Positions 14,942 through 23,386 of a DNA stretch of 64,000 bases are shown in pieces (positions within the stretch are counted from its first letter, which is position 1; each line of letters begins with the position of its first letter). The stretch is taken from positions 54,281 to 118,280 of the forward strand of contig DDUQ01000058.1 of NCBI GenBank assembly GCA_002344885.1, read 5' to 3'. Under the pieces are notes generated by a model. The model saw only the letters and a program-made list of their open reading frames with translations, was not told the origin of the DNA and made no database searches. The DNA comes from Comamonadaceae bacterium UBA2334. Its GTDB lineage: Bacteria; Pseudomonadota; Gammaproteobacteria; Burkholderiales; Burkholderiaceae_C. The position numbers and the translations under genes are program-made.

Positions 14942-16849
14942 ATGTCTTACGTTGTCCTGGCCCGCAAGTACCGCCCGAAGAACTTTGCCGAGATGGTGGG
15001 GCAGTCGCACGTGGTCACCGCTTTGGGCAACGCGCTGACCACCCAGCGTTTGCACCACGCTTACCTGTTCACCGGCACGCGTGGCGTGGGCAAAACCACG
15101 GTGTCGCGCATTTTGGCCAAGTCGCTCAACTGCGTGGGCACAGACGGGCAGGGCGGCATCACCGCCACGCCGTGTGGCGTGTGCCCGGCGTGCACCGACA
15201 TCGACAGTGGCCGGTTTGTTGACTACACCGAACTGGATGCTGCCAGCAACCGGGGGGTGGACGAGGTGCAGGCGCTGCTGGAGCAGGCGGTGTACAAGCC
15301 TGTGCAAGGGCGTTTCAAGGTCTTCATGATTGACGAGGTGCACATGCTGACCAACACGGCGTTCAACGCCATGTTGAAAACGCTGGAAGAGCCGCCCGAC
15401 TATCTGAAGTTTGTGCTGGCCACGACTGACCCGCAGAAAGTGCCGGTAACGGTGCTGAGCCGGTGTTTGCAGTTCAACCTGCGGCCCATGGCGCCCGAAA
15501 CGGTGTACGAACACCTCGTGGCCGTGTTGCAGGCGGAAGCAGTGCCCGCCGAACCGCTGGCTCTGAGGCTGCTTTCCCGTGCCGCGCGCGGCTCCATGCG
15601 CGATGCCCTCAGCCTGACCGACCAGGCCATTGCATTCGGTGATGGTCAGTTGCAGGAAGCCACGGTGCGCCAGATGCTGGGTGCCGTGGGGCGGGGGCAT
15701 GTGTTCGCGCTGATCGAGGCGCTGGCACTGGGTGACGGCAAAGCGGTCGTTGACACCATTGATGGGTTGCGCCTGCAGGGGTTGAGCGCCGCGTCCACCC
15801 TGGAAGAAATGACGCACGTGCTGCAGCGCATGGCCGTGTACCAGTTGGCAAACGCAGAGCCGGACCCAGCCGACCCGGAAGCGCCCGAGGTGCACCGTCT
15901 GTCAGCCTTGCTGCCGGCAGACCAGACCCAGCTGCTGTACAGCCTGTGCCTGCATGGCCGAACCGAACTCGGCCTGGCCACCGACGACTATGCCGCCCTG
16001 GTCATGGTGTTGTTGCGGCTGTTGGCCTTTCAGCCGCCGGGTGTGGCCCGGGTGGGCCGGGCGGAAAAAAAAACACTGAAATCGGCAGCGCGGCCTGATG
16101 CCGCCACTGCAGCCAGCCAGGTTGCAGCGGTTGCGGGGCCGCCCAGTGTGGCAGGACCGATTCTGTCAGAGCCGGTGCAGCCTCATCCTGTCCCGGAGAA
16201 GGCAGTAGCTGTCGTTGCAGCGGTGGATGTGTCGACAAGCGATCCGGTGGATGTTCCGCCTGATGTGGTCAAAAATTTTGATCAAAAATCGGCTCCAGCG
16301 CTTTTAAATAATCAGCAGTATGCTCCTGTTTTTGTTGGCCTGCCCGTTGTGGATGTGGCCTCTGCCGCATCGGAAGCTGAGGGCCAGGTCCCGGCACAGC
16401 CCGGTACAGTTGCGGCACGGGATGCGGTAAAGGATGCGGCACTGGATGCAGGTGCGGCCGACTTCTGGCACGCTTTGGTGCTGGAGATGGTGCGCGCCGA
16501 GAGCGTGAACGCGCTGGTGCGTGAATTGGCCTTGCAGTCGGAATTGTTGGCGCGTGACGCTTCGAGCCGGCCAGCGCATTGGCAGCTGCGGGTCGAAAAC
16601 GCCACGCTCAAGCAAGCTGCCGTGCGTGACCGTCTGCAGGCTGCGCTGGCTGCGCACGGGCACGCGGTCAATTTGGGCATCGAGGTGGGGCCGGTATCGG
16701 ACACCCCAGCCCGCCGGGTGGCGGATGCCGCACGGCAGCGTATACAGCAGGCCGAGCAAACGCTGCTGAATGACCCGTACGTCCAGCATCTGATGCAAGA
16801 CTTTGGCGGCAAAATCGTGCCCGGTACGCTCAAGCCGATCGACACCTGA
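14942..16849 (+). CDS. dnaX: DNA polymerase III subunit tau (and possibly gamma)
   Basis: Clamp-loader ATPase that also links the polymerase cores at the fork. The 635-residue tau protein has Walker A GTRGVGKTT, a four-cysteine zinc module (NCVG...TPCGVCPAC), Walker B-type MIDEVHML and the SRC motif VLSRCLQF. Domain III ends near residue 370. A long Ala/Val/Pro linker and a C-terminal polymerase-binding region follow (from about residue 505). The start MSYVVLARKYRPKNF is conserved. At codons 375-377 the gene runs through nine A residues, with stops soon after in both other frames, suggesting a truncated gamma of about 378-385 residues. The linker contains a dispersed-repeat copy (16282-16334). 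Confidence 0.96.
   Translation: MSYVVLARKYRPKNFAEMVGQSHVVTALGNALTTQRLHHAYLFTGTRGVGKTTVSRILAKSLNCVGTDGQGGITATPCGVCPACTDIDSGRFVDYTELDAASNRGVDEVQALLEQAVYKPVQGRFKVFMIDEVHMLTNTAFNAMLKTLEEPPDYLKFVLATTDPQKVPVTVLSRCLQFNLRPMAPETVYEHLVAVLQAEAVPAEPLALRLLSRAARGSMRDALSLTDQAIAFGDGQLQEATVRQMLGAVGRGHVFALIEALALGDGKAVVDTIDGLRLQGLSAASTLEEMTHVLQRMAVYQLANAEPDPADPEAPEVHRLSALLPADQTQLLYSLCLHGRTELGLATDDYAALVMVLLRLLAFQPPGVARVGRAEKKTLKSAARPDAATAASQVAAVAGPPSVAGPILSEPVQPHPVPEKAVAVVAAVDVSTSDPVDVPPDVVKNFDQKSAPALLNNQQYAPVFVGLPVVDVASAASEAEGQVPAQPGTVAARDAVKDAALDAGAADFWHALVLEMVRAESVNALVRELALQSELLARDASSRPAHWQLRVENATLKQAAVRDRLQAALAAHGHAVNLGIEVGPVSDTPARRVADAARQRIQQAEQTLLNDPYVQHLMQDFGGKIVPGTLKPIDT
16065..16110 (+). promoter_or_regulatory. 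putative dnaX frameshift/slippage site with downstream hairpin
   Basis: Nine A residues (16065-16073) cover codons GAA AAA AAA A. A -1 shift reads AAC ACT GAA and so on to TGA at 16096-16098; a +1 shift meets TGA at 16077-16079. An imperfect hairpin (GCAG, bulge, GCGGC / GCCGC, CTGC; 16086-16110) starts about 12 bases downstream. Thermus dnaX uses a nine-A run for transcriptional slippage and E. coli uses a ribosomal -1 shift. Which one applies here, if any, cannot be told from sequence. Confidence 0.6.
16282..16334 (+). repeat. dispersed AGCGCTTT repeat, copy D (inside dnaX linker)
   Basis: CAAAAATCGGCTCCAGCGCT begins the copy and TCCTGTTTTTG ends it, so CAAAAA and TTTTTG form the outer inverted arms. 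The block AAAATCGSCTCCAGCGCTTT is shared with the moeA copy. It is read in frame as QKSAPALLNNQQYAPVF within the non-conserved tau linker. Confidence 0.6.
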
Positions 16850-16936
16850 CAATGTCGACCTCTGGCGGTCAGGCCTGTGGCGCCTGGCACCCCTGGTCGC
16901 ACAACTATTTCAACATTCCCCAACAGAAAGCTGAAC

Positions 16937-17269
16937 ATGTTCAACAAAGGACAACTTGCCGGACTCATGAAGCAGGCCCAGGCCATGCAGGAAAACCTGA
17001 AAAAGGCGCAGGATGAACTGGGCAACATCGAAGTCACCGGTGAATCCGGTGCAGGGCTGGTCAAAGTCGTCATGACTTGCAAGCACGATGTCAAGCGCGT
17101 CACCATCGATCCGTCTTTGCTGGCGGACGACAAAGACATGCTGGAAGACCTGGTGGCAGCCGCTTTCAATGCGGCCGTCCGCAAGGCAGAAGACACCTCG
17201 CAGGAAAAAATGGGCAAGCTCACCGCCGGCATGCCCGGTTTGCCCGGTGGCATGAAGTTCCCGTTCTGA
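16937..17269 (+). CDS. YbaB/EbfC family nucleoid-associated protein
   Basis: A small DNA-binding protein of 110 residues that forms dimers and associates with the nucleoid. It begins [25 protein letters not shown], followed by the conserved core [29 protein letters not shown] and a Gly/Met/Pro-rich tail ([12 protein letters not shown]). The open frame extends further upstream, but this ATG gives the family N-terminus. It lies between dnaX and recR, the widely conserved dnaX-ybaB-recR order, implying co-transcription and a role near replication or repair. Confidence 0.94.
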   Translation: MFNKGQLAGLMKQAQAMQENLKKAQDELGNIEVTGESGAGLVKVVMTCKHDVKRVTIDPSLLADDKDMLEDLVAAAFNAAVRKAEDTSQEKMGKLTAGMPGLPGGMKFPF

Positions 17270-17315
17270 CCGGCCCCGATGCCTGTCGGGCGCGATACCC
17301 ACCAGCGTTGCAGCC

Positions 17316-17948
17316 GTGGCTGATGCCCACTCACTCGACGCGCTGACCGACGCGCTGCGCCGGTTGCCTGGCGTCGGTGCCAAGTCGGCGGCGCGCATGG
17401 CTTACCACCTGCTGCAGCATGACCGCGCCGGTGCGCTGCAGCTGTCAGTTGCACTCAGCCACGCGGTGGAGCAGGTTCAGCATTGCGAGCTGTGTCACAC
17501 GTTCACCGAACAGCGGGTGTGCAGCACCTGCCTGGACCCAGCACGTGACCGAAGCCAGTTGTGCGTGGTGGAGACCCCGGCCGACCAGGCTGCCCTGGAG
17601 CGCACGGGTGCCTACCGTGGCCTGTTTTTTGTGTTGATGGGCAAGCTCAGTCCGCTGGACAACATTGGCCCGCACGACATCGGCCTGCAAAAGCTGTTCG
17701 ACAGGTTGGGTGGTGTCCACCTGGCGGTGCCCGACATGGTTTTTCCGCCGGTGCAGGAGGTCATTCTGGCCACCAACTTCACTGCCGAGGGCGAGGCCAC
17801 AGCGCACGTGATCGCTCAGGCGCTGCGTGACTCAGGCTTGCAGGTCACGCGGCTGTCCCGTGGCGTGCCCGTGGGCAGTGAGCTGGAGTATGTGGATCTG
17901 GGCACCATTGCGCATGCGCTGGTCGATCGCCGCAACACACTGGGCTGA
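17316..17948 (+). CDS. recR: recombination protein RecR
   Basis: RecR works with RecF/RecO to load RecA at gaps. The 210-residue protein starts from GTG ([21 protein letters not shown]). It has the N-terminal helix-hairpin-helix, the four-cysteine zinc finger [16 protein letters not shown], and a Toprim domain starting [14 protein letters not shown]. Length matches the family (about 200). The GTG is chosen because the residues after it align with RecR N-termini; no ATG is available nearby in frame. It is the third gene of the dnaX-ybaB-recR unit. Confidence 0.96.
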   Translation: MADAHSLDALTDALRRLPGVGAKSAARMAYHLLQHDRAGALQLSVALSHAVEQVQHCELCHTFTEQRVCSTCLDPARDRSQLCVVETPADQAALERTGAYRGLFFVLMGKLSPLDNIGPHDIGLQKLFDRLGGVHLAVPDMVFPPVQEVILATNFTAEGEATAHVIAQALRDSGLQVTRLSRGVPVGSELEYVDLGTIAHALVDRRNTLG

Positions 17949-17971
17949 CAGGCCCCTGCAAGGAGGAATTC

Positions 17972-18379
17972 ATGGCCACTTCATTCACGGTTGCCTATGG
18001 TTGTGTGCTGGTAGCTGCCATGCTGCCGATTGCCTGCGCCGGACTGGCGAAATGGGGCAAATTCAAGGTGTCGCGAAGGGACGGCGGTTATGACAACCAC
18101 CACCCGCGCGAGTGGCTGGCCACGCAGACCGGCTGGCGCGCACGGGCCAATGCAGCACAGGCCAACAGTTTCGAGGCGCTGCCCTTTTTCATCGGCGCGG
18201 TCATCATTGCCCACCAGATGCATGCGTCGCAAACCCGACTGGATTTGCTTGCGTTCATGTACGTGTTCACACGCGTGATCTACATCTTCATGTATGTGGC
18301 GGACATGGCCAATGCGCGCAGCCTGGCGTGGGTGGTAGCGCTGGGGCTCAACATTGCCATTCTGTTTGCAGGTGCCTGA
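17972..18379 (+). CDS. MAPEG family membrane protein
   Basis: A 135-residue protein with four hydrophobic helices typical of the MAPEG superfamily (membrane-associated proteins in eicosanoid and glutathione metabolism). Conserved pieces are ARANAAQANSFEALPFF and the tail FMYVADMANARSLAW. The bacterial members' activity is mostly unknown; glutathione-dependent conjugation or peroxidase activity is possible. It is preceded by a strong ribosome-binding site AAGGAGGA and follows recR by 23 bases, so it may ride on the same transcript. Confidence 0.85.
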   Translation: MATSFTVAYGCVLVAAMLPIACAGLAKWGKFKVSRRDGGYDNHHPREWLATQTGWRARANAAQANSFEALPFFIGAVIIAHQMHASQTRLDLLAFMYVFTRVIYIFMYVADMANARSLAWVVALGLNIAILFAGA

Positions 18380-18463
18380 CTGACGGGCACCTTGCAGGTT
18401 GGTACAAACCCGCTCGGGAATGTTCCTGATGCACTGCAGCATTGATCGGCCTACAGTCATGGC

Positions 18464-19540
18464 ATGTCCCGCCCTGACGCGCCTTGCCCCCAACGACGTT
18501 CGCTGCTGACAAGTGGCTTGGGTTGGGGTGCGGCCGCCACGCTGCTGGGCGGGTTGTCCTGGCTGCCCGCGACGGGGGCCGTGCGGCCATCGGCAGACCG
18601 GTCGGTGGTGTTGGGCGTGCCGGCAGGCGCGTTCATGAGTCATTTGCCCCTGTTGCTGGCGCACGAACTCGGTTACTTCCGAGCGGAGGGCCTGTTGTTG
18701 AACTGGTTGCCGCTGGAGTCGGAGGCGGCAGGTTCTGCCGCATTGAGCCGGGGCGAGGTTCAGATGCTGGTCTGCGACTTTGCGCACACCCTGGCCGACA
18801 GCGCGCAGGGTGCCGATATCAAGGCTTTCGTTGCTCCCAGCCGCACGCCGCAGATGGTTTTCGGGGTCTCGCCGCGCACCATGGCGGCATACAGGCAGTT
18901 CACTGATCTGCGCGGCAGGCGCGTGGCCACCGTGCTGCCATCGGCTGGCAGCCAACTCCTGATCCACCGCCTCATGCAGGACGCCGGGGTGACGGAAACC
19001 GAACTGGCGGTGGTCAACCTCGGTCAGCCGCAGGCAGTTGTGGAGCAGGTTCGCCGTGGCAGCATGGATGCATTGTGTGTGGACCATGCCATGGTGGCGG
19101 CCCTGGAACATCGGGGCGAGGTGCGTGTGGTGGCCGACACCCGGACGCTCAAAGGCGCAAACGAGGTGTTCGGCGGACCCATGCCGGGCGCAGTGGTCTG
19201 TGCGAAGTCTGCTTTCATCCAGAAGGAACCGGAGACGTGCCAGGCCGTTGCTGCTGCCGTGGTGCGTGCGCTGAAGTGGCTCCGGACAGCCGGGCCGTCA
19301 GACCTGGTGCGGGCGCTGTCGTCGGTCAACCTCGATGTGGACCTGGTGAACTATGTGGCGGCCCTCGAGAAGTCCCGGGACGGCTTCATGGGTGACGGGG
19401 TGTTGCCCGACGCGGCAGCCGCCACGGCACTGGCAGCGCTGGCCCGCAAGGACGCACGCCTGACTCTGCCACGCAGGCAGCTCTCGGCCACGTATACCAA
19501 CGACTTTGCGCTGAAAGCCAAAGCGCGCTTCAGGGTTTGA
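18464..19540 (+). CDS. ABC transporter substrate-binding protein, NMT1/THI5-like
   Basis: A 358-residue periplasmic binding protein. The N-terminus has a Tat-like signal (PQRRSLLTSGLGWGAAATLL). The body matches NMT1/SsuA-type proteins: GVPAGAFMSHLPLLLAHELGYFRAEGLL and later RGRRVATVLPSAGSQLLIHRLM. This family binds nitrate, sulfonates, taurine, pyrimidine precursors or aromatic compounds; the ligand is not predictable here. No permease or ATPase gene is adjacent. The next gene, a P450, starts 4 bases after the stop, so the two are almost certainly co-expressed. Confidence 0.85.
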   Translation: MSRPDAPCPQRRSLLTSGLGWGAAATLLGGLSWLPATGAVRPSADRSVVLGVPAGAFMSHLPLLLAHELGYFRAEGLLLNWLPLESEAAGSAALSRGEVQMLVCDFAHTLADSAQGADIKAFVAPSRTPQMVFGVSPRTMAAYRQFTDLRGRRVATVLPSAGSQLLIHRLMQDAGVTETELAVVNLGQPQAVVEQVRRGSMDALCVDHAMVAALEHRGEVRVVADTRTLKGANEVFGGPMPGAVVCAKSAFIQKEPETCQAVAAAVVRALKWLRTAGPSDLVRALSSVNLDVDLVNYVAALEKSRDGFMGDGVLPDAAAATALAALARKDARLTLPRRQLSATYTNDFALKAKARFRV

Positions 19541-19544
19541 TGCC

Positions 19545-20825
19545 ATGTTCGAGGTGACCCCACCGATGTCTGCCAGACGTGCGGCAGACATCGCCGCCGA
19601 GTTTGACTTGCGACATTTGCCGGCAGACTTTCTGGCCAATCCGTACCCGGTCTACGCTGCCTTGCGGCGCATCGAACCGGTGCGCCGCATGCCGGATGGT
19701 TCGTATTTCCTGACACGTCATGCCGACCTGATGGCCGTTTACCGTGACGCGGCCACCTTCAGCTCGGACAAGCGGGTGGAGTTTGCGCCGAAGTACGGCA
19801 CGGACTCTCACTTGTACACCCACCACACGTCTAGCTTGGTTTTCAATGACCCGCCACTGCACACGCGGGTGCGCAAACTCATCATGGGTGCGTTGACGCG
19901 CAGGGCCATTGCCGAAATGGAGCCGGGACTGACCGCCAGGGTCGATGATCTGCTCGACAGGCTGGAGGCCCGTGGCGGAGGCGATCTGATCGAGGACTTT
20001 GCCGCTGCCATTCCGGTGGATGTGATCGGCAACCTGTTGGGCGTGCCACAGGCCGACCGGGAACCGCTGCGCGGCTGGTCGCTTGCGATTCTGGGTGCGC
20101 TGGAGCCGGTGCTGACCCCGCAGCAAGCCCAATGGGGCAACCGCAGTGTGCAAGACATGCTGGACTACCTGCGCGGGTTGGTGGCCGACAGGCGTTTGCA
20201 CCCGCGAGACCCCGAGCGCGATGTGCTGACGCGGCTGATACAGGGCGAGGCATCGGGTGAGCAACTCAGCGAAAACGAGTTGTTGCAGAACTGTATTTTT
20301 CTGCTCAACGCCGGGCATGAAACCACCACCAATCTCATTGGCAACGGCCTGATTGCGCTCCAGGAGCACCCCCGGCAAATGATGTTGCTGATGGCTGCCA
20401 TCCGGCACAACCCAGACCATGCTGATGCACACGAACAAATCATGAACCAGGCTGTGGATGAATTGTTGCGTTTCGAATCGTCCAACCAGTTGGGCAACCG
20501 GCGGGCGCTGGTGGCCTGTTCGGTGGGCGGGGTCGACTTGCCTGCCGGCGCACTCCTGACCCTTTGCATCGGTGCAGCCAACCGGGATCCGGCGGTTTTT
20601 GAGGATGCCGAGTCGTTGCGCCTGTCGCGTGAGGTCAACCGTCACCTGGCTTTTGGCTTTGGTGTGCACCAGTGTGCAGGTCTCAGCCTGGCCCGGCTGG
20701 AGGGGCGCGTGGCGATAGGCCGGTTCTTGCAACGGTTTCCGAACTTTCGCCTGAGTGCGCCACCCGTCAGGGGTGGCCGCGCAAGGTTCAGGGGCTTTTT
20801 GCAGGCACCGTTTGTTACCAGGTGA
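19545..20825 (+). CDS. cytochrome P450
   Basis: A soluble bacterial P450 monooxygenase of 426 residues. It has the I-helix oxygen-binding motif AGHETTTN (256-263), the K-helix ExxR (Glu306-Arg309) and the heme loop FGFGVHQCAG with the proximal Cys377. The overall form resembles CYP families acting on small hydrophobic or aromatic substrates; the substrate is unknown. No ferredoxin or reductase gene is adjacent, so electron partners must come from elsewhere. It is coupled to the upstream binding-protein gene (4-base gap). A perfect 8-bp inverted repeat spans its stop codon. Confidence 0.93.
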   Translation: MFEVTPPMSARRAADIAAEFDLRHLPADFLANPYPVYAALRRIEPVRRMPDGSYFLTRHADLMAVYRDAATFSSDKRVEFAPKYGTDSHLYTHHTSSLVFNDPPLHTRVRKLIMGALTRRAIAEMEPGLTARVDDLLDRLEARGGGDLIEDFAAAIPVDVIGNLLGVPQADREPLRGWSLAILGALEPVLTPQQAQWGNRSVQDMLDYLRGLVADRRLHPRDPERDVLTRLIQGEASGEQLSENELLQNCIFLLNAGHETTTNLIGNGLIALQEHPRQMMLLMAAIRHNPDHADAHEQIMNQAVDELLRFESSNQLGNRRALVACSVGGVDLPAGALLTLCIGAANRDPAVFEDAESLRLSREVNRHLAFGFGVHQCAGLSLARLEGRVAIGRFLQRFPNFRLSAPPVRGGRARFRGFLQAPFVTR

Positions 20826-20837
20826 CCTGCACCTGGT
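20817..20837. terminator. hairpin at the end of the P450 gene
   Basis: ACCAGGTG and CACCTGGT form a perfect 8-bp inverted repeat with a 5-base loop overlapping the P450 stop codon, between convergent P450 and mltD. No T-tract follows, so it may be a bidirectional terminator, a rho-assisted one, or an mRNA-protecting hairpin. Confidence 0.45.
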
Positions 20838-20868
20838 GAGTCCGTCAGGCCGGGCGCGGCAGTGCGGT

Positions 20869-22482
20869 CTACTTTTTGGACTTGCCGGTGGATTTGGCGG
20901 GCGGAGGTGGTGCCTGCTTGCGCGTGGGCGGTGGTGAAACCGCTTTTTTCTTGGCGGCAGGGGCGGCCGGTGTCGCGTGGCTGCCCTTGCGTGGTGCCGC
21001 AGCCACACTGACTTCTGTGAACACCACCATGGCTTGGCCTGCTTTCAAGGCGGCTGAGGCCGGCAGGTTGTTCCATTTCGCCAGGTCGTTGATGTCGTGC
21101 TTCAGCCGCTTGGCCAAAGACTGCAGTGTTTCACCTTTCCTGGCTTTGACGGTCGAGCGCCGGAGCACCTTTTCAGCCTGAAGTGCCAGTTGGCCGTTGT
21201 CTGCCACATGCTCGGGCACTTCGGTCTGTGTGTGGCCCATGCGGGGCACCAGAATCGTCGAACCCGCCTTGACGAGCATGCCCGGCGGAATTTTGTTCAG
21301 GCTGCGCAAATCGTGTTCCGGCATGTCGAAACGACGGGCAATGTCCGCCGTGCGCATGTTGGACGGCACGGCCCATGCAGTCAGGGTGGCCATCGGTCCG
21401 ATGTGGAACTGCAGGTTCCGTTTGAACGTGATGGCGTTGTTCCAGGGCAGCAGAATGGTGGGCGTGCCTGCCGCGAATATGACCGTGCCCCGGCTGGAGG
21501 GGTTGAGCAACCTGAAATCGTCTTCGTCCACTTCTGCCAGTCTTGCAGCCAGGGCGACGTCGATGTCCCGCTCGAGCGTCACGGTGTCGAAAAACGGGTG
21601 GTTTTCTATCAGCGGCAAACGTGCGTTGTAGGCAGCCGGGGTCGCCACGATGTTTTTGATGGCCTGAAGCTTGGGCACATACATGCGTGTTTCCATCGGC
21701 ATGGTCAGGTCTTCGTAGCCGGTGGGCAGCCCTTTCTTCTGATTGCGTTCGATGGCCCGTTTCACGCTGCCCTGACCCCAGTTGTAGGCAGCCAATGCCA
21801 GGTGCCAGTCGTCGAACATGGCGTGCAGTTTTTGCAGGTAATCCAGTGCGGCGCGGGTGGAAGCCAGTACATCTCGGCGGTCGTCGCGAAACATGTTTTG
21901 CTTCAGGTCGAAGTCTTTCCCGGTCGCGGGCATGAATTGCCACATGCCAGCTGCCTTGGCGCTGGACACTGCATGGGGGTTGAAGGCGCTTTCGACATAC
22001 GGCAGCAGCGCCAACTCGGTGGGCATGCCCCTGCGTTCCAGTTCTTCGACCACGTGGAACAAATACTTGCGGGAGCGTTCTGCCATGTTGAACAGCGCCT
22101 CCGGGCGGCTGCTGTACCACTGTGTCCGGTCACGGACCAGTTCTCCCTCCAGGTCGGGCATTGCAAAGCCGCGCCTGATGCGGTCCCAAATGTCGTCAGG
22201 GGGTGTGAGCGAGGTGACGTTCAGGCTGTAGGCGCTGCCCGGCTGAATGGGCTGCAAACCCTCGGACGGGAACAGTGGGCTCATGCGCAAGCGCCCCTCT
22301 GTCGAAAACAGGCTGGATGTACCCGCACGCTGGTCAGTTGAGCCATCGGTGGTGCCGTCGCGCAGCGACACCGAGGCGCAGCCGCTCAACAACAGGGCGC
22401 TGCCAGCGACGAGCCCCAGGAGGCCGCGCTGGAGATGGCGGATCGATCGGAGAAAAAATGTGGTCAAAACTGGTTCTTCCAT
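20869..22482 (-). CDS. mltD: membrane-bound lytic murein transglycosylase D
   Basis: Cleaves peptidoglycan glycan strands non-hydrolytically, anchored to the outer membrane. The 537-residue lipoprotein has a signal with lipobox LLLSGCAS. An SLT domain follows with catalytic Glu in VESAFNPHAVSSAKAAGMWQ and FMPATG, ending near AAYNWGQGSVKRAI. LysM-like repeats lie toward the C-terminus (GETLQSLAKRLKHDINDLAKWNNL). A Lys/Pro/Ala-rich tail completes it. The frame is open much further upstream, but the lipoprotein signal sets the start at the ATG overlapping the gloB stop by 19 bases. The gloB-mltD order is conserved in many proteobacteria. Confidence 0.94.
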   Translation of the reverse strand: MEEPVLTTFFLRSIRHLQRGLLGLVAGSALLLSGCASVSLRDGTTDGSTDQRAGTSSLFSTEGRLRMSPLFPSEGLQPIQPGSAYSLNVTSLTPPDDIWDRIRRGFAMPDLEGELVRDRTQWYSSRPEALFNMAERSRKYLFHVVEELERRGMPTELALLPYVESAFNPHAVSSAKAAGMWQFMPATGKDFDLKQNMFRDDRRDVLASTRAALDYLQKLHAMFDDWHLALAAYNWGQGSVKRAIERNQKKGLPTGYEDLTMPMETRMYVPKLQAIKNIVATPAAYNARLPLIENHPFFDTVTLERDIDVALAARLAEVDEDDFRLLNPSSRGTVIFAAGTPTILLPWNNAITFKRNLQFHIGPMATLTAWAVPSNMRTADIARRFDMPEHDLRSLNKIPPGMLVKAGSTILVPRMGHTQTEVPEHVADNGQLALQAEKVLRRSTVKARKGETLQSLAKRLKHDINDLAKWNNLPASAALKAGQAMVVFTEVSVAAAPRKGSHATPAAPAAKKKAVSPPPTRKQAPPPPAKSTGKSKK

Positions 22483-23264
22483 TCGCGCAAAGCGGCCAGC
22501 ACCTCGACATCGCTCAGTTCGTTCGACGTCAACTGGCCTGTCTGCGTCAACTGGCTGTTGCGCCAGGTTGTTGCTGCGGCCCTGACCGCAGGTTCCATGA
22601 CCCGCAGAAACGGGTTGATCTGCCATTCCAGGGCCAGGGTGCTGGGCAAGGTGGGTTCCTGGGCGGCACGCAAGGCCAGGCATTGCGCCTGCCGGTTTTG
22701 CAAGGCCACATTGCCGGGTTCCACAGCCAGTGCAAAACGGATGTTGCCGAGCGTGTACTCGTGCGTGCAGCACACCAGCGTGTCGGGTGGCAGTTGCGCC
22801 AGTGCCTGGAGCGATGCCAGCATCTGCTGGGGTGTACCCTCAAAGAGCCGCCCGCACCCGGCAGAAAACAAGGTGTCGCCGCAAAACAGGACAGGGGGCG
22901 TCGCCGGTGGCGTTAAGACATAGGCGACGTGGCCAGCCGTGTGGCCGGGCACGTGCAGCACCTGGCAAGGTGTGCCCAACAATGGGATGTGGCTACCCTG
23001 GGTGACACGGACGGCATTCAGGTCGGGGCATTCTGTCGAAGGGGCATACACGGTTGCGCCTGTGGCGGCCTGAAGTGCGGCAACGCCCCCGGTGTGGTCA
23101 CCGTGATGATGGGTAACCAGGATCGCGTCGAGCTTGAGCTGATGCCGGTTCAGGTAGGCAACCACACCGGCAGTTTCGCCAGGGTCCACCACCACCGCAC
23201 TTGTGTTGTCGTGCCACACCCATATGTAGTTGTCAGTGAAGGCTGGAATGGGGACGAGTACCAT
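22464..23264 (-). CDS. gloB: hydroxyacylglutathione hydrolase (glyoxalase II)
   Basis: Hydrolyses S-lactoylglutathione to lactate and glutathione, the second step of methylglyoxal detoxification. The 266-residue metallo-beta-lactamase fold protein has the metal motif THHHGDHTGG, further ligand histidines in HVPGHTAGHV and the Asp in FCGDTLFSAGCGRLFEG, then the late CTHEYTLGNIRFAL. Length is normal. It starts a two-gene minus-strand unit with mltD and diverges from the methyltransferase-rnhA pair. Confidence 0.95.
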   Translation of the reverse strand: MVLVPIPAFTDNYIWVWHDNTSAVVVDPGETAGVVAYLNRHQLKLDAILVTHHHGDHTGGVAALQAATGATVYAPSTECPDLNAVRVTQGSHIPLLGTPCQVLHVPGHTAGHVAYVLTPPATPPVLFCGDTLFSAGCGRLFEGTPQQMLASLQALAQLPPDTLVCCTHEYTLGNIRFALAVEPGNVALQNRQAQCLALRAAQEPTLPSTLALEWQINPFLRVMEPAVRAAATTWRNSQLTQTGQLTSNELSDVEVLAALREWKNQF

Positions 23265-23386
23265 GCGTAACGGTTGGCTGGAAGCGGTGATCGGCGGAAG
23301 TGGTCATGCCGCATGGCATGGCTTGGGTCACGCAAGCGGTGTCCAGCCAGACCCGGCTACTGCCGCTCGATAAACGGTCACGAGGC

